Shown here: in pieces, positions 18,433 through 27,630 of the stretch
Layout: each line of letters begins with the position of its first letter
How positions within the stretch are numbered: position 1 is the stretch's first letter
NCBI GenBank assembly: GCA_900316645.1
Contig: ONDP01000022.1
Span: forward strand, 1 to 64,000
Direction: 5' to 3'
DNA length: 64,000 nucleotides
Source of the DNA: an uncultured Prevotellaceae bacterium
GTDB taxonomy: Bacteria > Bacteroidota > Bacteroidia > Bacteroidales > Bacteroidaceae
The notes under the pieces: model-generated
Told to the model about the DNA's origin: nothing
Database searches by the model: none
Seen by the model: only the letters and a program-made list of their open reading frames with translations
Position numbers and translations under genes: made by a program

Positions 18433-19642
18433 ACTTAGCGTCCAGTTCAGCTTCCTTGGTCTCAGGAGCATCGGCACCATACAGGTTATAGAAAGCCTGA
18501 TAGCGGTTGTAACCCCAGTTCACCTGCTGTTTGTTGGGGTCGAGCTGCTTAGCCTTGTTGAAGGCAGCGATAGCCTCCTGATAGAGAGCCTTACGCTTGG
18601 CAGTATCGTCGGAAGCACCAGCCTGAGCGTTCAGGCAGATACCCAGATAGGTCTGAACAGCAGCATTCTCAGGATTAGAGGCAACAGCCTTCTTGAACCA
18701 AGCAGCACCCTCGTCGGCATTGTTGTCCGACATAGCCATCAGACCCTTGTTGGCAAGAGCGATGTAGCTGTTAGGATACTTAGCCAGGTGATTGTCGAGC
18801 AGAGCGGTCTGAGCAGCCTTGTCCTTCATACCATCATAGATGCTGAAGAGGTTGCCGAGAATCTCGTCGTTCTCAGGCTCCTGAGCGTAGAGTGCCTTCA
18901 TCTCGTTAACGTAGTTCAGAGTATCCTCCTTAGACTTCAGCGAGGTACGCATCACGTAGAACAGGAAGTTCTGAGCGTCCTTCTTCATCTCTGCATCCTG
19001 CATAGCGATGTTCAGATACTTCTTAGCGCGAGCCATATCCTGAGCCTCGGCAGCATAGCGACCAGCGTAGTAAGCTACCTGACCGATATAAGCCTTCTCG
19101 GCCTCATGGTCCTGAGATGCGAAGAAAGGTTCAGCAGAAGAATCGAGGTAAGCACCCCAGTACTTCAGCACGGCAGCATTGTCGCCCTTGCGAGCCATAT
19201 CCTGACCGATGTTGACCAAGTGGTTGCGAACAGCCCAGATGCGCTGTGGGTTCTTGTCAGCATACTCGGGCTTAATCTTGCCTTTGGCATTAGGCATCTG
19301 ATCATACTTATTGCACTCGATAGAGGCAGCGATAGCATTGCAAATGCTCTCAGCCAATCCGAGGGTATCGTAAGCTTCTTCCTTACCTGTTCCGAGCTGA
19401 ACGGCAGCCTGGTTCTGGGCAATAACACCCGTCTCCTTGCTGACCTTCTCGAGAGCGAGATCAACGAGTTTGTTGTAGGCCTCAGCACGCTCCTCGTCGT
19501 TAGCCAACTGAGCTGGCTGCAACAGAGCTACTGCGTCTGCGTAGGTTTTAGCTTTCTTAATAGCTTTCAAAGCGTCACTGTCACCGGCAAAAGCTGTAGC
19601 ACTGGCTACCAGCATCATTGCCATCATCATTACTTTTTTCAT
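18431..19642 (-). CDS. Secreted TPR-repeat protein
   Basis: The 403-residue protein has a signal peptide (MKKVMMMAMMLVASATAFAG) and tandem helical repeats through its length. TPR signatures are clear near residues 290-385 (ANKGLMAMSDNNADEGAAWF, then PENAAVQTYLGICLNAQAG). It lies 53 bases after gyrA and 28 bases before its paralogue, probably in the same operon. Its mature form is rich in Ala, Lys and Asp. Function is unknown beyond protein-protein binding in the envelope. Confidence 0.82.
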   Translation of the reverse strand: MKKVMMMAMMLVASATAFAGDSDALKAIKKAKTYADAVALLQPAQLANDEERAEAYNKLVDLALEKVSKETGVIAQNQAAVQLGTGKEEAYDTLGLAESICNAIAASIECNKYDQMPNAKGKIKPEYADKNPQRIWAVRNHLVNIGQDMARKGDNAAVLKYWGAYLDSSAEPFFASQDHEAEKAYIGQVAYYAGRYAAEAQDMARAKKYLNIAMQDAEMKKDAQNFLFYVMRTSLKSKEDTLNYVNEMKALYAQEPENDEILGNLFSIYDGMKDKAAQTALLDNHLAKYPNSYIALANKGLMAMSDNNADEGAAWFKKAVASNPENAAVQTYLGICLNAQAGASDDTAKRKALYQEAIAAFNKAKQLDPNKQQVNWGYNRYQAFYNLYGADAPETKEAELDAK

Positions 19643-19670
19643 AAGCTTCTAATATTGGTTAAATAAATTG

Positions 19671-19698
19671 TCAATTATCAATTATCAATTATCAATTA
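19671..19698. repeat. TCAATTA array downstream of gyrA
   Basis: Four copies of a 7-base unit (TCAATTA) run from the intercistronic gap into the gyrA stop codon. Confidence 0.75.
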
Positions 19699-22224
19699 CT
19701 CATTTGTCGGGGTATCGATAGCGTCGGTCAGCTCCTCATCGACAATCTCTGCTTCTTCAACATCCTCTTCCTGGCTGCTCGTCACCTTGCAGACGCTGGC
19801 GATGGTGTCGTTCTTCTTTGTGAGATTAATGAGGCGAACACCCTGAGTGGCTCGACCCATCACACGCACATCGGCTATCTTCAGACGAATCAGAATACCC
19901 GACTTGTTGATAATCATCAGGTCGTTCTCGTCGGTCACTACCTTGATAGCCACCAGACGACCAGTCTTCTCGGTGATGTTGAGCGTCTTAACACCCTTCG
20001 TGCCTCGGTTGGTCTTACGATAGTCCTCAACCTCAGAACGCTTACCGTAGCCGTTTTCTGATACAACCATGATGGTCTCCTGCTGAGGATCGTTGACACA
20101 AACCATACCTACAACCTCGTCGTCACCATCGTCGAGACGCATACCGATAACACCGGTAGAAACGCGACCCATCGTACGAACCTGGTCTTCGTTGAAGCGA
20201 ACAGCACGACCGTTGCGGTTGGCCAACAGCAATTCGTTGGTGCCGTTGGTGAGGCGAACACCTACCACCTCGTCACCATCGTTGATATTGATGGCACGGA
20301 CACCTGCTGCGCGTACATTCTTATATTGATCGAGACGGGTCTTCTTGATGATACCCTGCTTGGTGGCAAATACCACATAGTGCGATTTGAGGAACTCCTC
20401 GTCGTTGAAGTTCTTAATGCGCAATACAGCATTGATAGCGTCGTCGGGCTCGATGTTCAGCATATTCTGGATAGCACGGCCCTTCGAGTTCTTGTCGCCC
20501 TCAGGAATCTCATAGCACTTCTGCCAGTAGCAGCGACCCTTCTGGGTGAAGAAGAGCAATGTGTTGTGCATAGTGGCAGGATAGATATACTCGGTGAAGT
20601 CGTTGTCACGATGGCGGGCAGCTTTGGCTCCGACACCTCCACGACCCTGCTCGTGGAACTCGTCAAGCTTGGTGCGCTTGATGTAACCCATGTGCGAAAT
20701 AGTGATGACAACGGGATCATCGGGATAGAAGTCTTCGGCATTGAACTCGTGGTCGAAGGGAATAATCTCGGTACGACGCTCGTCGCCATACTTCTCCTTC
20801 ACCTCCTGCAGCTCGTCTTTCATCACCTGCTTGCAACGCTCGGGGTTGTCGAGAATTTCCTGCAAGTCGGCAATGAGTTTCTGCAAGTCGTCAAACTCCT
20901 GATGCAGCTGATCGACACGCAGACCTGTCAACTGCGACAGACGCATATCAACGATAGCCTTCGACTGCAGTTCATCCAGATTGAAGCGTTCCTCCAAGTT
21001 GCGCTGAGCGTCGCTGGGGGTCTTGCTGTTACGGATGATGTGTACTACCTCGTCAATGTTGTTGACAGCAATAATCAAACCTTCCAAGATGTGGGCACGC
21101 TCCTGTGCTTTCCTCAAATCGTACTTGGTGCGACGGATGGTCACATCATGACGATGCTCAACGAAATACTGGATGCACTCCTTGAGGGTCAACAGGCGTG
21201 GGCGTCCCTTCACCAAAGCAATGTTATTCACTGAGAATGAGGACTGTAGCGCAGTCATCTTAAACAATTTATTGAGCAGCACATTGGCATTGCAATCGCG
21301 CTTGCAGTCAACCACGATACGCATACCCTGACGACCAGATTCGTCGTTCACATTGGCAACGCCCTCTATCTTGTGCTCGTTGGCAAGGTCGGCAATATAC
21401 TTCACCAAATCGGCCTTGTTGACACCATAGGGAATCTCGGTCACCACAATCTTATCGTGAGTCTCACCAGTCTCGATTTCAGCCTTGGCACGCATCACGA
21501 TACGGCCACGTCCCGTCTCGTAGGCATCCTTCACTCCCTGCAGACCATAGATATAGGCACCTGTGGGGAAGTCGGGACCTGGGATGAACTGCATCAGACC
21601 TTCGGTATCGATATCAGGATTATCAATGTAGGCACAGCAACCGTCAATCACCTCGCTCAGGTTATGGGTAGGCATATTGGTAGCCATACCGACGGCAATA
21701 CCGTTACCACCGTTCACGAGGAGGTTAGGAATCTTGGTGGGCATAACGGTAGGCTCGACGAGCGAATCGTCGAAGTTGTTCGTCATATCAACAGTGTCCT
21801 TCTCCAGGTCGTCCATGATGTGCTCACCCATCTTGGAGAGACGGCACTCCGTGTAACGCATAGCTGCAGGAGAGTCACCGTCCACCGAACCGAAGTTACC
21901 CTGACCGTCAACCAGCGTATAACGCAGGTTCCAGTCTTGGGCCATGCGCACCAGTGCTCCGTAAACAGAGCTGTCGCCATGGGGGTGATACTTACCGAGC
22001 ACCTCACCAACCACGCGCGCACACTTCTTGTAAGGCTGTGTCGAAACGTTGTTGATGTTCATCATTCCGTAGAGGATACGGCGATGAACAGGCTTGAATC
22101 CATCACGAACATCAGGCAGCGCACGCGCTACGATTACCGACATGGAGTAGTCGATATACGAGGATTTCATCTCCTCCTCAATGTTGATTTTAATAATTTT
22201 GTCTTTGTCGAATGTCTGATCCAT
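19696..22224 (-). CDS. gyrA: DNA gyrase subunit A
   Basis: The 842-residue protein is the DNA-breaking and wrapping subunit of gyrase. The N-terminal core has KPVHRRILYGM, the quinolone-region motif HPHGDSSVYGALVRMAQ and the catalytic tyrosine in AAMRYTE. The C-terminal beta-pinwheel carries a GyrA-box variant (QGRGGVGAK), which marks gyrase rather than topoisomerase IV, and an acidic tail. In the quinolone region Ser83 (E. coli numbering) is kept, but the position of Asp87 is Gly. This may be a lineage feature and should not be read as acquired resistance. Two tandem promoters lie upstream. Confidence 0.97.
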   Translation of the reverse strand: MDQTFDKDKIIKINIEEEMKSSYIDYSMSVIVARALPDVRDGFKPVHRRILYGMMNINNVSTQPYKKCARVVGEVLGKYHPHGDSSVYGALVRMAQDWNLRYTLVDGQGNFGSVDGDSPAAMRYTECRLSKMGEHIMDDLEKDTVDMTNNFDDSLVEPTVMPTKIPNLLVNGGNGIAVGMATNMPTHNLSEVIDGCCAYIDNPDIDTEGLMQFIPGPDFPTGAYIYGLQGVKDAYETGRGRIVMRAKAEIETGETHDKIVVTEIPYGVNKADLVKYIADLANEHKIEGVANVNDESGRQGMRIVVDCKRDCNANVLLNKLFKMTALQSSFSVNNIALVKGRPRLLTLKECIQYFVEHRHDVTIRRTKYDLRKAQERAHILEGLIIAVNNIDEVVHIIRNSKTPSDAQRNLEERFNLDELQSKAIVDMRLSQLTGLRVDQLHQEFDDLQKLIADLQEILDNPERCKQVMKDELQEVKEKYGDERRTEIIPFDHEFNAEDFYPDDPVVITISHMGYIKRTKLDEFHEQGRGGVGAKAARHRDNDFTEYIYPATMHNTLLFFTQKGRCYWQKCYEIPEGDKNSKGRAIQNMLNIEPDDAINAVLRIKNFNDEEFLKSHYVVFATKQGIIKKTRLDQYKNVRAAGVRAININDGDEVVGVRLTNGTNELLLANRNGRAVRFNEDQVRTMGRVSTGVIGMRLDDGDDEVVGMVCVNDPQQETIMVVSENGYGKRSEVEDYRKTNRGTKGVKTLNITEKTGRLVAIKVVTDENDLMIINKSGILIRLKIADVRVMGRATQGVRLINLTKKNDTIASVCKVTSSQEEDVEEAEIVDEELTDAIDTPTNE

Positions 22225-22335
22225 TATATCATTTTAAATTTAACTATTTACAATCAACCGTTTTTGGGGGCAATTTTGCGTTTAAGGCCATTTAAAAGCC
22301 CGCTAACGCGTTTTTCGCCTTTTTCAAATCGAGCA

Positions 22336-22366
22336 CAAAGGTACGAATAAGCGAGGAAAAAGCAAA
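22336..22366 (-). promoter_or_regulatory. gyrA promoter P1
   Basis: On the minus strand TTTG (22363-22366), 19 bases, then TACCTTTG (22336-22343), 112 bases before gyrA. It resembles P2 over about 40 bases. Confidence 0.8.
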
Positions 22367-22400
22367 ATAAATTAAGATTTATTTTCGTTTTAGAGCGAAA

Positions 22401-22428
22401 GTACCTTCGAGGCGAGCCTCAAAGGTAC
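22401..22428. promoter_or_regulatory. Imperfect palindrome over the gyrA P2 -7 box
   Basis: Arms GTACCTTCGAGGC and GCCTCAAAGGTAC pair with one mismatch around a two-base centre. The right arm contains the P2 -7 box, so the element spans the P2 transcription start region. Confidence 0.6.
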
Positions 22429-22450
22429 TAATTAGCGGGCAAATAGCAAA
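22420..22450 (-). promoter_or_regulatory. gyrA promoter P2
   Basis: On the minus strand TTTG (22447-22450), 19 bases, TACCTTTG (22420-22427). It begins only about 20 bases past the stop codon of the C10 protease gene, so that gap (22225-22469) is a duplicated promoter region for gyrA. Confidence 0.8.
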
Positions 22451-22469
22451 ATAAATTAACGTTTATTGC

Positions 22470-24821
22470 CTATTTAACAACATATTTCTTTCCGTTCTTG
22501 ATAAAAATTCCCTTCTTGGGACTGCTAATGCGCTGACCGTTCAGGTTATAGATGGGTGCATCATCCTTCTCGCCAGCCTTAACGGCATTGATGCCCGTTG
22601 CGTCTTTGACGGTGATAAAGTCCCGAACTCGATAAGCATAATAAACCCTACCATATTCTTCCATCACTTCGTTCGTATAATGATAAACACGGAATTCATA
22701 ACGCTGATTGTTCTCCAAACCCTTAAAGACAGCTTCTACTTCCGATTTGGCTTTTGCTGCAAGGTTGTCGACTTTTAATGATTGAATCATCGGCTTACCC
22801 TCTTTACCTTGAGCATCAATAGGAATCAGTTGACACACAATGTTATCATCGTAAACGTTATCACCATTATTCTGAACTGCCACCTTTGGATGGAACTCAG
22901 AAACATTCAGTTCATATTCGCTTTCCTTTACTTTTTTACATTTACTTTCATCTGCAGTCCATTTTATATCCAAAACCTGCTGGCCGATATCCTTAATTTT
23001 AATTTTGTCGGTAGATTTAAATACTGTCATCTCACCTTCTTCATCAGAAGTGATGTAGTATTCAAACTCACCTGCAGTTGGTGCTTTGAAAGCAATCGTC
23101 AGTGTTTCCTTCTCACCCTTAGCAGCATAGCCAGCAACACCTCCCACAGGTTTATCCATGCCCTTAAGCCACAAGAAAAATTTATTTTCGTTATTCTCGT
23201 TATCTTGAGGACGCGTCCAAGTAACAATGGCTGCCATTGGACGGTTCACCACATAGTCACCATCAAATTTAACCGAGATATCACCATAAGGGAAACTATT
23301 AGAAAGTGTCAACTTCGTACCTTTGATAGTAGCATACACTTTGCTTCCGTTTTCACACACACGGGGGAACTGCCACTCCTCCTCACCTTTTATGCGGTAT
23401 AATGTACGGATTTCATAAGTGCCATCAGGCCAACCAGCCCCAAAGTCTGGATCACAAGTCCTGGAACTTTTGTCACTATTCAGGTTTATCTCCCAAAGTT
23501 TCCAATCTGGATTCGGTATTAATTCTTTAGGTTGGCCATCCATCGCATAGGCCCAAATCATGTATTGTATTTCAGGAGCTTCAACACCGGTAAAGTCAAA
23601 TTTTGTGCTTATTTGAACATCTGCAAAGTTTTCACTTGTACTTCCTCGGGTGTATTCCTTTTTGTAACCTTCCTCGTCGGGTACCCAGGTGGAATTATAG
23701 AAATAGGGTTTTGACGCAACATCGCCAGTTTCTGGCTTCTTCATGAAAATGGCTGTTTGAGTAATAGGATAGCCATTGTCAGCAGGGATACCACTGATAC
23801 TTTTGTCACCAGGATTGAGCGTTGCTAATGTGAAATAGCCGTCATCACGACCTCCCCATCCCCAATTGACGTGGAAGAGGCCATTGCCGTCGTATCCGTC
23901 AATGACAAACGAGTGACCAACGCCCTCATGGTAACCACTATAATACACCACGCGCTGGGCAACTATCTCGTCGTAAACCATCTTCTCCCATTCCTCAGTA
24001 GAGAAACCATTACGCATCGCCTCTTTGGCTGTTATGCTGTAGCCAAATGTCTCAATCATATCCTTCACGTGAACAGAACCTGATGAAGAACTGCTGCCAA
24101 ACTGCGTCTTGATAGCCTGACCGCAGTAGCGCATGATCTTGGCAACTTCGGCAGAATCGGCATCTGTATAATTCTTCTTTCCGTCAGTGTTGGTGTAGGT
24201 TATCTTCAGATTTCCCCAGTTGAATTGTGTTTCCAGCAACGCTGGCAATTGTTTACCAGCTGAAGTATAGCCTTCCAGCGCTTCCATTTTTTCAGGCCAC
24301 TTAAAATATCGTAGCACAATAGCCACCGCAGTGGTAGTACAACCGGTATAACACTTACCTTTGTCGTCTTCAGGACACATGCCATTATACGGTGCTTCCT
24401 GATCCCACTTGGCCGTTTCCATCAAGACTTTCTCCGTACCAGGGGCACGGTGAGGGGCTGCCAAGTTGACGCCCTCGCCAAGCGACTTTATCTGGCGGGC
24501 ATAGTCCTGCAACCAGGCGGCAGCATTCGCGGGGAGTCGGTTCAAATCAAGACTGCCTGTATCGGAATAACCCAGAATAGCCTCCGTACGGTCGTCGGCA
24601 CTCACAATGACGAAACCCTGATTACCGTCTGCATTAAACACATAGAAAGCATCCTGCGCAAAGGTGTTGGCTGTTGCTGCACGACGCAGGTTCTTCTGCT
24701 GGAACGAACGTCCCTGCATAAACTGCTGAGCCTTACGGAGTGCCTCCTGCTCTGTCACATTACCTGCCGTCAGTGTCATACTGACAAGCAGTGTAGTTAA
24801 GACTAGTAAACTTTTCTTCAT
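22470..24821 (-). CDS. Secreted C10 (streptopain/interpain-like) cysteine protease, copy 2
   Basis: The 783-residue protein has a signal peptide to about residue 19, a Spi-type inhibitory propeptide (about 20-130), then a C10 catalytic domain. Catalytic residues are Cys161 (CYTGCTTTAVAIV) and His303 (GVGHSFVIDGYDG), with GLFHVNWGWGG following, so it should be active. The long C-terminal part looks like beta-sandwich domains and ends YNLNGQRISSPKKGIFIKNG plus KKYVVK, a short Bacteroidales tail that may be a sorting signal. It lies 28 bases after its paralogue and is probably co-transcribed. The family resembles interpain A of Prevotella intermedia. Substrates are unknown. Confidence 0.92.
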   Translation of the reverse strand: MKKSLLVLTTLLVSMTLTAGNVTEQEALRKAQQFMQGRSFQQKNLRRAATANTFAQDAFYVFNADGNQGFVIVSADDRTEAILGYSDTGSLDLNRLPANAAAWLQDYARQIKSLGEGVNLAAPHRAPGTEKVLMETAKWDQEAPYNGMCPEDDKGKCYTGCTTTAVAIVLRYFKWPEKMEALEGYTSAGKQLPALLETQFNWGNLKITYTNTDGKKNYTDADSAEVAKIMRYCGQAIKTQFGSSSSSGSVHVKDMIETFGYSITAKEAMRNGFSTEEWEKMVYDEIVAQRVVYYSGYHEGVGHSFVIDGYDGNGLFHVNWGWGGRDDGYFTLATLNPGDKSISGIPADNGYPITQTAIFMKKPETGDVASKPYFYNSTWVPDEEGYKKEYTRGSTSENFADVQISTKFDFTGVEAPEIQYMIWAYAMDGQPKELIPNPDWKLWEINLNSDKSSRTCDPDFGAGWPDGTYEIRTLYRIKGEEEWQFPRVCENGSKVYATIKGTKLTLSNSFPYGDISVKFDGDYVVNRPMAAIVTWTRPQDNENNENKFFLWLKGMDKPVGGVAGYAAKGEKETLTIAFKAPTAGEFEYYITSDEEGEMTVFKSTDKIKIKDIGQQVLDIKWTADESKCKKVKESEYELNVSEFHPKVAVQNNGDNVYDDNIVCQLIPIDAQGKEGKPMIQSLKVDNLAAKAKSEVEAVFKGLENNQRYEFRVYHYTNEVMEEYGRVYYAYRVRDFITVKDATGINAVKAGEKDDAPIYNLNGQRISSPKKGIFIKNGKKYVVK

Positions 24822-24849
24822 AACCTTTTATAATGTATAATACCTATTA

Positions 24850-27186
24850 TTATTTTATCACATATTTCTTTCCGTTCTTGACAACGATACCCTTCTTGGG
24901 GCTGCTCACGCGCTGTCCGTTCAGGTTGTAGATGGGTGCATCATCCTTCTCGCCAGCCTTAACGGCATTGATACCTGTGGAAGTGTTGACGGTGAAGTAG
25001 CTTTCGTCAAAGGTCTTGTAATAAGTAGCACCTTCGTTCGTATAGTAACTAACCTCGAACTTATAGCGCTGATTATTTGTCAGGTTTGTAAACGTTGCCT
25101 GGACGGGGTTGGTGCCCGTACTGCTGCCTGCCTTCAAATCCAGCATACAGCGTGTACTCACTGTTTCGCCTGTGGCTTTGTCGTTGCCATCAACAGGAGT
25201 CAATCCTAATACGACATAGTCGTAGTAATCGTTGCTACCCTGATTGGTCAAGGAAACCTCCACCTGGAAATCAAGAGCCTTCAGGATTTTCCCGTCGTCA
25301 GAGAAATTAGGACCATACCATTTGTCATACCTCAACTGCTGTTGCTTTACATCAACGATGGTGACATCCTCAAATTCATAGATGGTTCCGTCGTCACCGT
25401 CCGAGTCGGAAGTAATGTAATAATAGCACTTGCCCGTTCTCGAAGGTTTGAAGACCATTATCAGCGTCTCCGACTCGCCCTTGGCCACATTAGAGGACAT
25501 TGCTGCAACAGGTTTCGCGTCCCCATCCAGCCACAGGTAGAATTTGTTCTCGTTGGCATTGTTGTTCTTTGGTCTTGTCCAATTGATGGTAACCGTCATT
25601 GGGCGGTTAACCACAAAGTCGCCTTCCATTATCCCACTATTTATTTTATAAGGCATGGGGCGATGGCAGGTCAATGTCAGTTCATTGCCCGCAATCTCTG
25701 CCGTAACTGTTGATGCAATGTAATCGGGAGTGGGTTCTTTCCATTCGCCTTTTCCCACAATCTGGTAGAAGGTGCGCAACTCATAGGTGCCGTCGGCAAG
25801 GTCGCTACCAAAGGACGTCTGGGTGATCGAATACAGGAATTTACAGCTGATCAGGTCAAACGCTGTTTCCTTCAACACATCGCCCTTCTTCTCGCCGTTC
25901 TGCCAGGCTTCTATCTTATACTTTATCTTCTCGTCACTATTTCCTAAGGATTTGAAGTACGAATAGATAGTTACATTCTGAAAATCTTCCGTAGCGGAAT
26001 TACGATCATATTCAGCTGTGAGACCTCTGCCTAATTCTGTACTGTTCATTACCACGCTCTCTGAGGGCACATCACCCTCGGCAGGCTTCTTCAGTCCGAC
26101 GATGGCCTCCTGCCACATGCTATAACCGTTGTCATAAGAATAGCCTGCGATGTCCTTGACGCTGGGATTCAGTGTCGATAATGTGAAGTAGCCGTCGCCG
26201 GTGCCTCCCCATCCCCAATTGACGTGAAAGAGTCCCTTGCCGTCGTAACCGTCAATGACAAACTGATGGCCGACGCCCAAGCCGGAACCACCATAAATCA
26301 CCACGCGTTTGGCGACCATCTCGTCGTAGATGATCTTCTCCCACTCGCTGTTCGTAAATGCGCTACGGTTGATTTCTCTGGCACATGGGCTGAATCCGAA
26401 ATAATTCACCATCGTCTTCGCATGAATGTCTGCTATCGAAACTACACTGCTGTAAGCCATTTCAACAGACTGACCGCAGTAGCGCATCAGTTTTGCCACT
26501 TCGGCTGAATCGGCATCCGTGTATTTCTTATCATCGCTGTCATACTCATCCTTCAGAAGTGTGTAGTCGAAAGTTGCAGCTGGAAGTACACCCACATCAA
26601 ATCCCTTCTTTCCATCCCTTTCCGGCACCGTGTAGGCATCGAGTCCCTTCACGCTCTTCGGCCACTCATAATACTTCATCACAATGGCCATAGCTGTGGC
26701 TACACAACCGGTATAACACTGACCTTTGTCGTCTTTAGGACACATACCGTTATACGGTTCTTCCTGATTCCATTTGGCTGTTTTCATCAAGACTTTCTCC
26801 GTACCTGGGGCACGATGAGGGGCTGCCAAGTTGACGCCCTCGTCGAGCGACTGTATCTGGTGGGCATAGTCCTGCAACCAGGCGGCAGCATTCGCTGGAA
26901 GTCGGTTCAAATCAATACTGCCTGCATCGGCATAACCCAGAATAGCCTCCGTACGGTCGTCGGCACTCACAATGACGAAACCCTGATTACCGTCTGCATT
27001 AAACACATAGAAAGCATCCTGTGCAAAGGTGTTGGCTGTTGCTGCACGACGCAGGTTCTTCTGCTGGAACGAACGTCCCTGCATGAACTGCTGAGCCTTA
27101 CGGAGTGCCTCCTGCTCTGTCACATTGCCTGCACAAACTAATAGACTAACAAAAGATAATGCGAAGCTAAGTATAGTTTTTTTCAT
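24850..27186 (-). CDS. Secreted C10 (streptopain/interpain-like) cysteine protease, copy 1
   Basis: The 778-residue protein has the same plan as its neighbour: signal peptide, propeptide, catalytic Cys161 (CYTGCVATAMAIV) and His307 (GVGHQFVIDGYDG), then beta-rich C-terminal domains and the YNLNGQRVSSPKKG tail. The propeptides of the two are almost identical (residues 21-160), while the catalytic and C-terminal domains have diverged clearly. This is the promoter-proximal copy. Confidence 0.92.
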   Translation of the reverse strand: MKKTILSFALSFVSLLVCAGNVTEQEALRKAQQFMQGRSFQQKNLRRAATANTFAQDAFYVFNADGNQGFVIVSADDRTEAILGYADAGSIDLNRLPANAAAWLQDYAHQIQSLDEGVNLAAPHRAPGTEKVLMKTAKWNQEEPYNGMCPKDDKGQCYTGCVATAMAIVMKYYEWPKSVKGLDAYTVPERDGKKGFDVGVLPAATFDYTLLKDEYDSDDKKYTDADSAEVAKLMRYCGQSVEMAYSSVVSIADIHAKTMVNYFGFSPCAREINRSAFTNSEWEKIIYDEMVAKRVVIYGGSGLGVGHQFVIDGYDGKGLFHVNWGWGGTGDGYFTLSTLNPSVKDIAGYSYDNGYSMWQEAIVGLKKPAEGDVPSESVVMNSTELGRGLTAEYDRNSATEDFQNVTIYSYFKSLGNSDEKIKYKIEAWQNGEKKGDVLKETAFDLISCKFLYSITQTSFGSDLADGTYELRTFYQIVGKGEWKEPTPDYIASTVTAEIAGNELTLTCHRPMPYKINSGIMEGDFVVNRPMTVTINWTRPKNNNANENKFYLWLDGDAKPVAAMSSNVAKGESETLIMVFKPSRTGKCYYYITSDSDGDDGTIYEFEDVTIVDVKQQQLRYDKWYGPNFSDDGKILKALDFQVEVSLTNQGSNDYYDYVVLGLTPVDGNDKATGETVSTRCMLDLKAGSSTGTNPVQATFTNLTNNQRYKFEVSYYTNEGATYYKTFDESYFTVNTSTGINAVKAGEKDDAPIYNLNGQRVSSPKKGIVVKNGKKYVIK

Positions 27187-27229
27187 CCGCTTTAGAGTTT
27201 GCTTTTAAATATAATAATGTAAACACCTG

Positions 27230-27262
27230 CAAAGGTATCAATAATTTCAGAAGTCACCAAAT
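27230..27262 (-). promoter_or_regulatory. Promoter of the C10 protease pair
   Basis: On the minus strand a TTTG (about 27258-27261), 20 bases, then TACCTTTG (27230-27237), 44 bases before the start codon. The gene-free stretch 27187-27630 holds this, the divergent clpC promoter and imperfect inverted repeats around TTCACATTT near 27357-27405. Confidence 0.7.
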
Positions 27263-27469
27263 TTTTAAACCAAAAAACAAACATCATCCATCACACATCA
27301 ATAATCCGGTTCCAGTCCCTTCTACAAATTTTTTCGCGAGCATGTATATTAAGAGACATTCACATTTTTTCACAATCGGAGACGGGGTAAATGTGAATTT
27401 GTGATTTAAAGCAAATTATTTTTTGAACGATGGTGTTTTAAGTACTCTGTTTAATACAAAAATTAGCCC

Positions 27470-27477
27470 TATCTTTG
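27470..27477 (+). promoter_or_regulatory. -7 box of the clpC promoter
   Basis: TATCTTTG stands 153 bases before the proposed clpC start. The upstream -33 element is weak. Confidence 0.6.
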
Positions 27478-27630
27478 CAGCGGGATACCCAAACAGGGGT
27501 CAAGCAGGGACCAGTTCCCATTCGCCTCCCATTCGGTTCCCATTTATATCTATTATATTGTAGTTTTCTGAATTTGTTTAAAATGACAATGAAGCATATT
27601 TTGGCACGATGTTTGCATGATGGCAGATGT

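Noticed and set aside
20326..22350. Antisense frames over gyrA (302 and 325 codons)
   Set aside because: gyrA is certain on the minus strand and the frames show no conserved motif.
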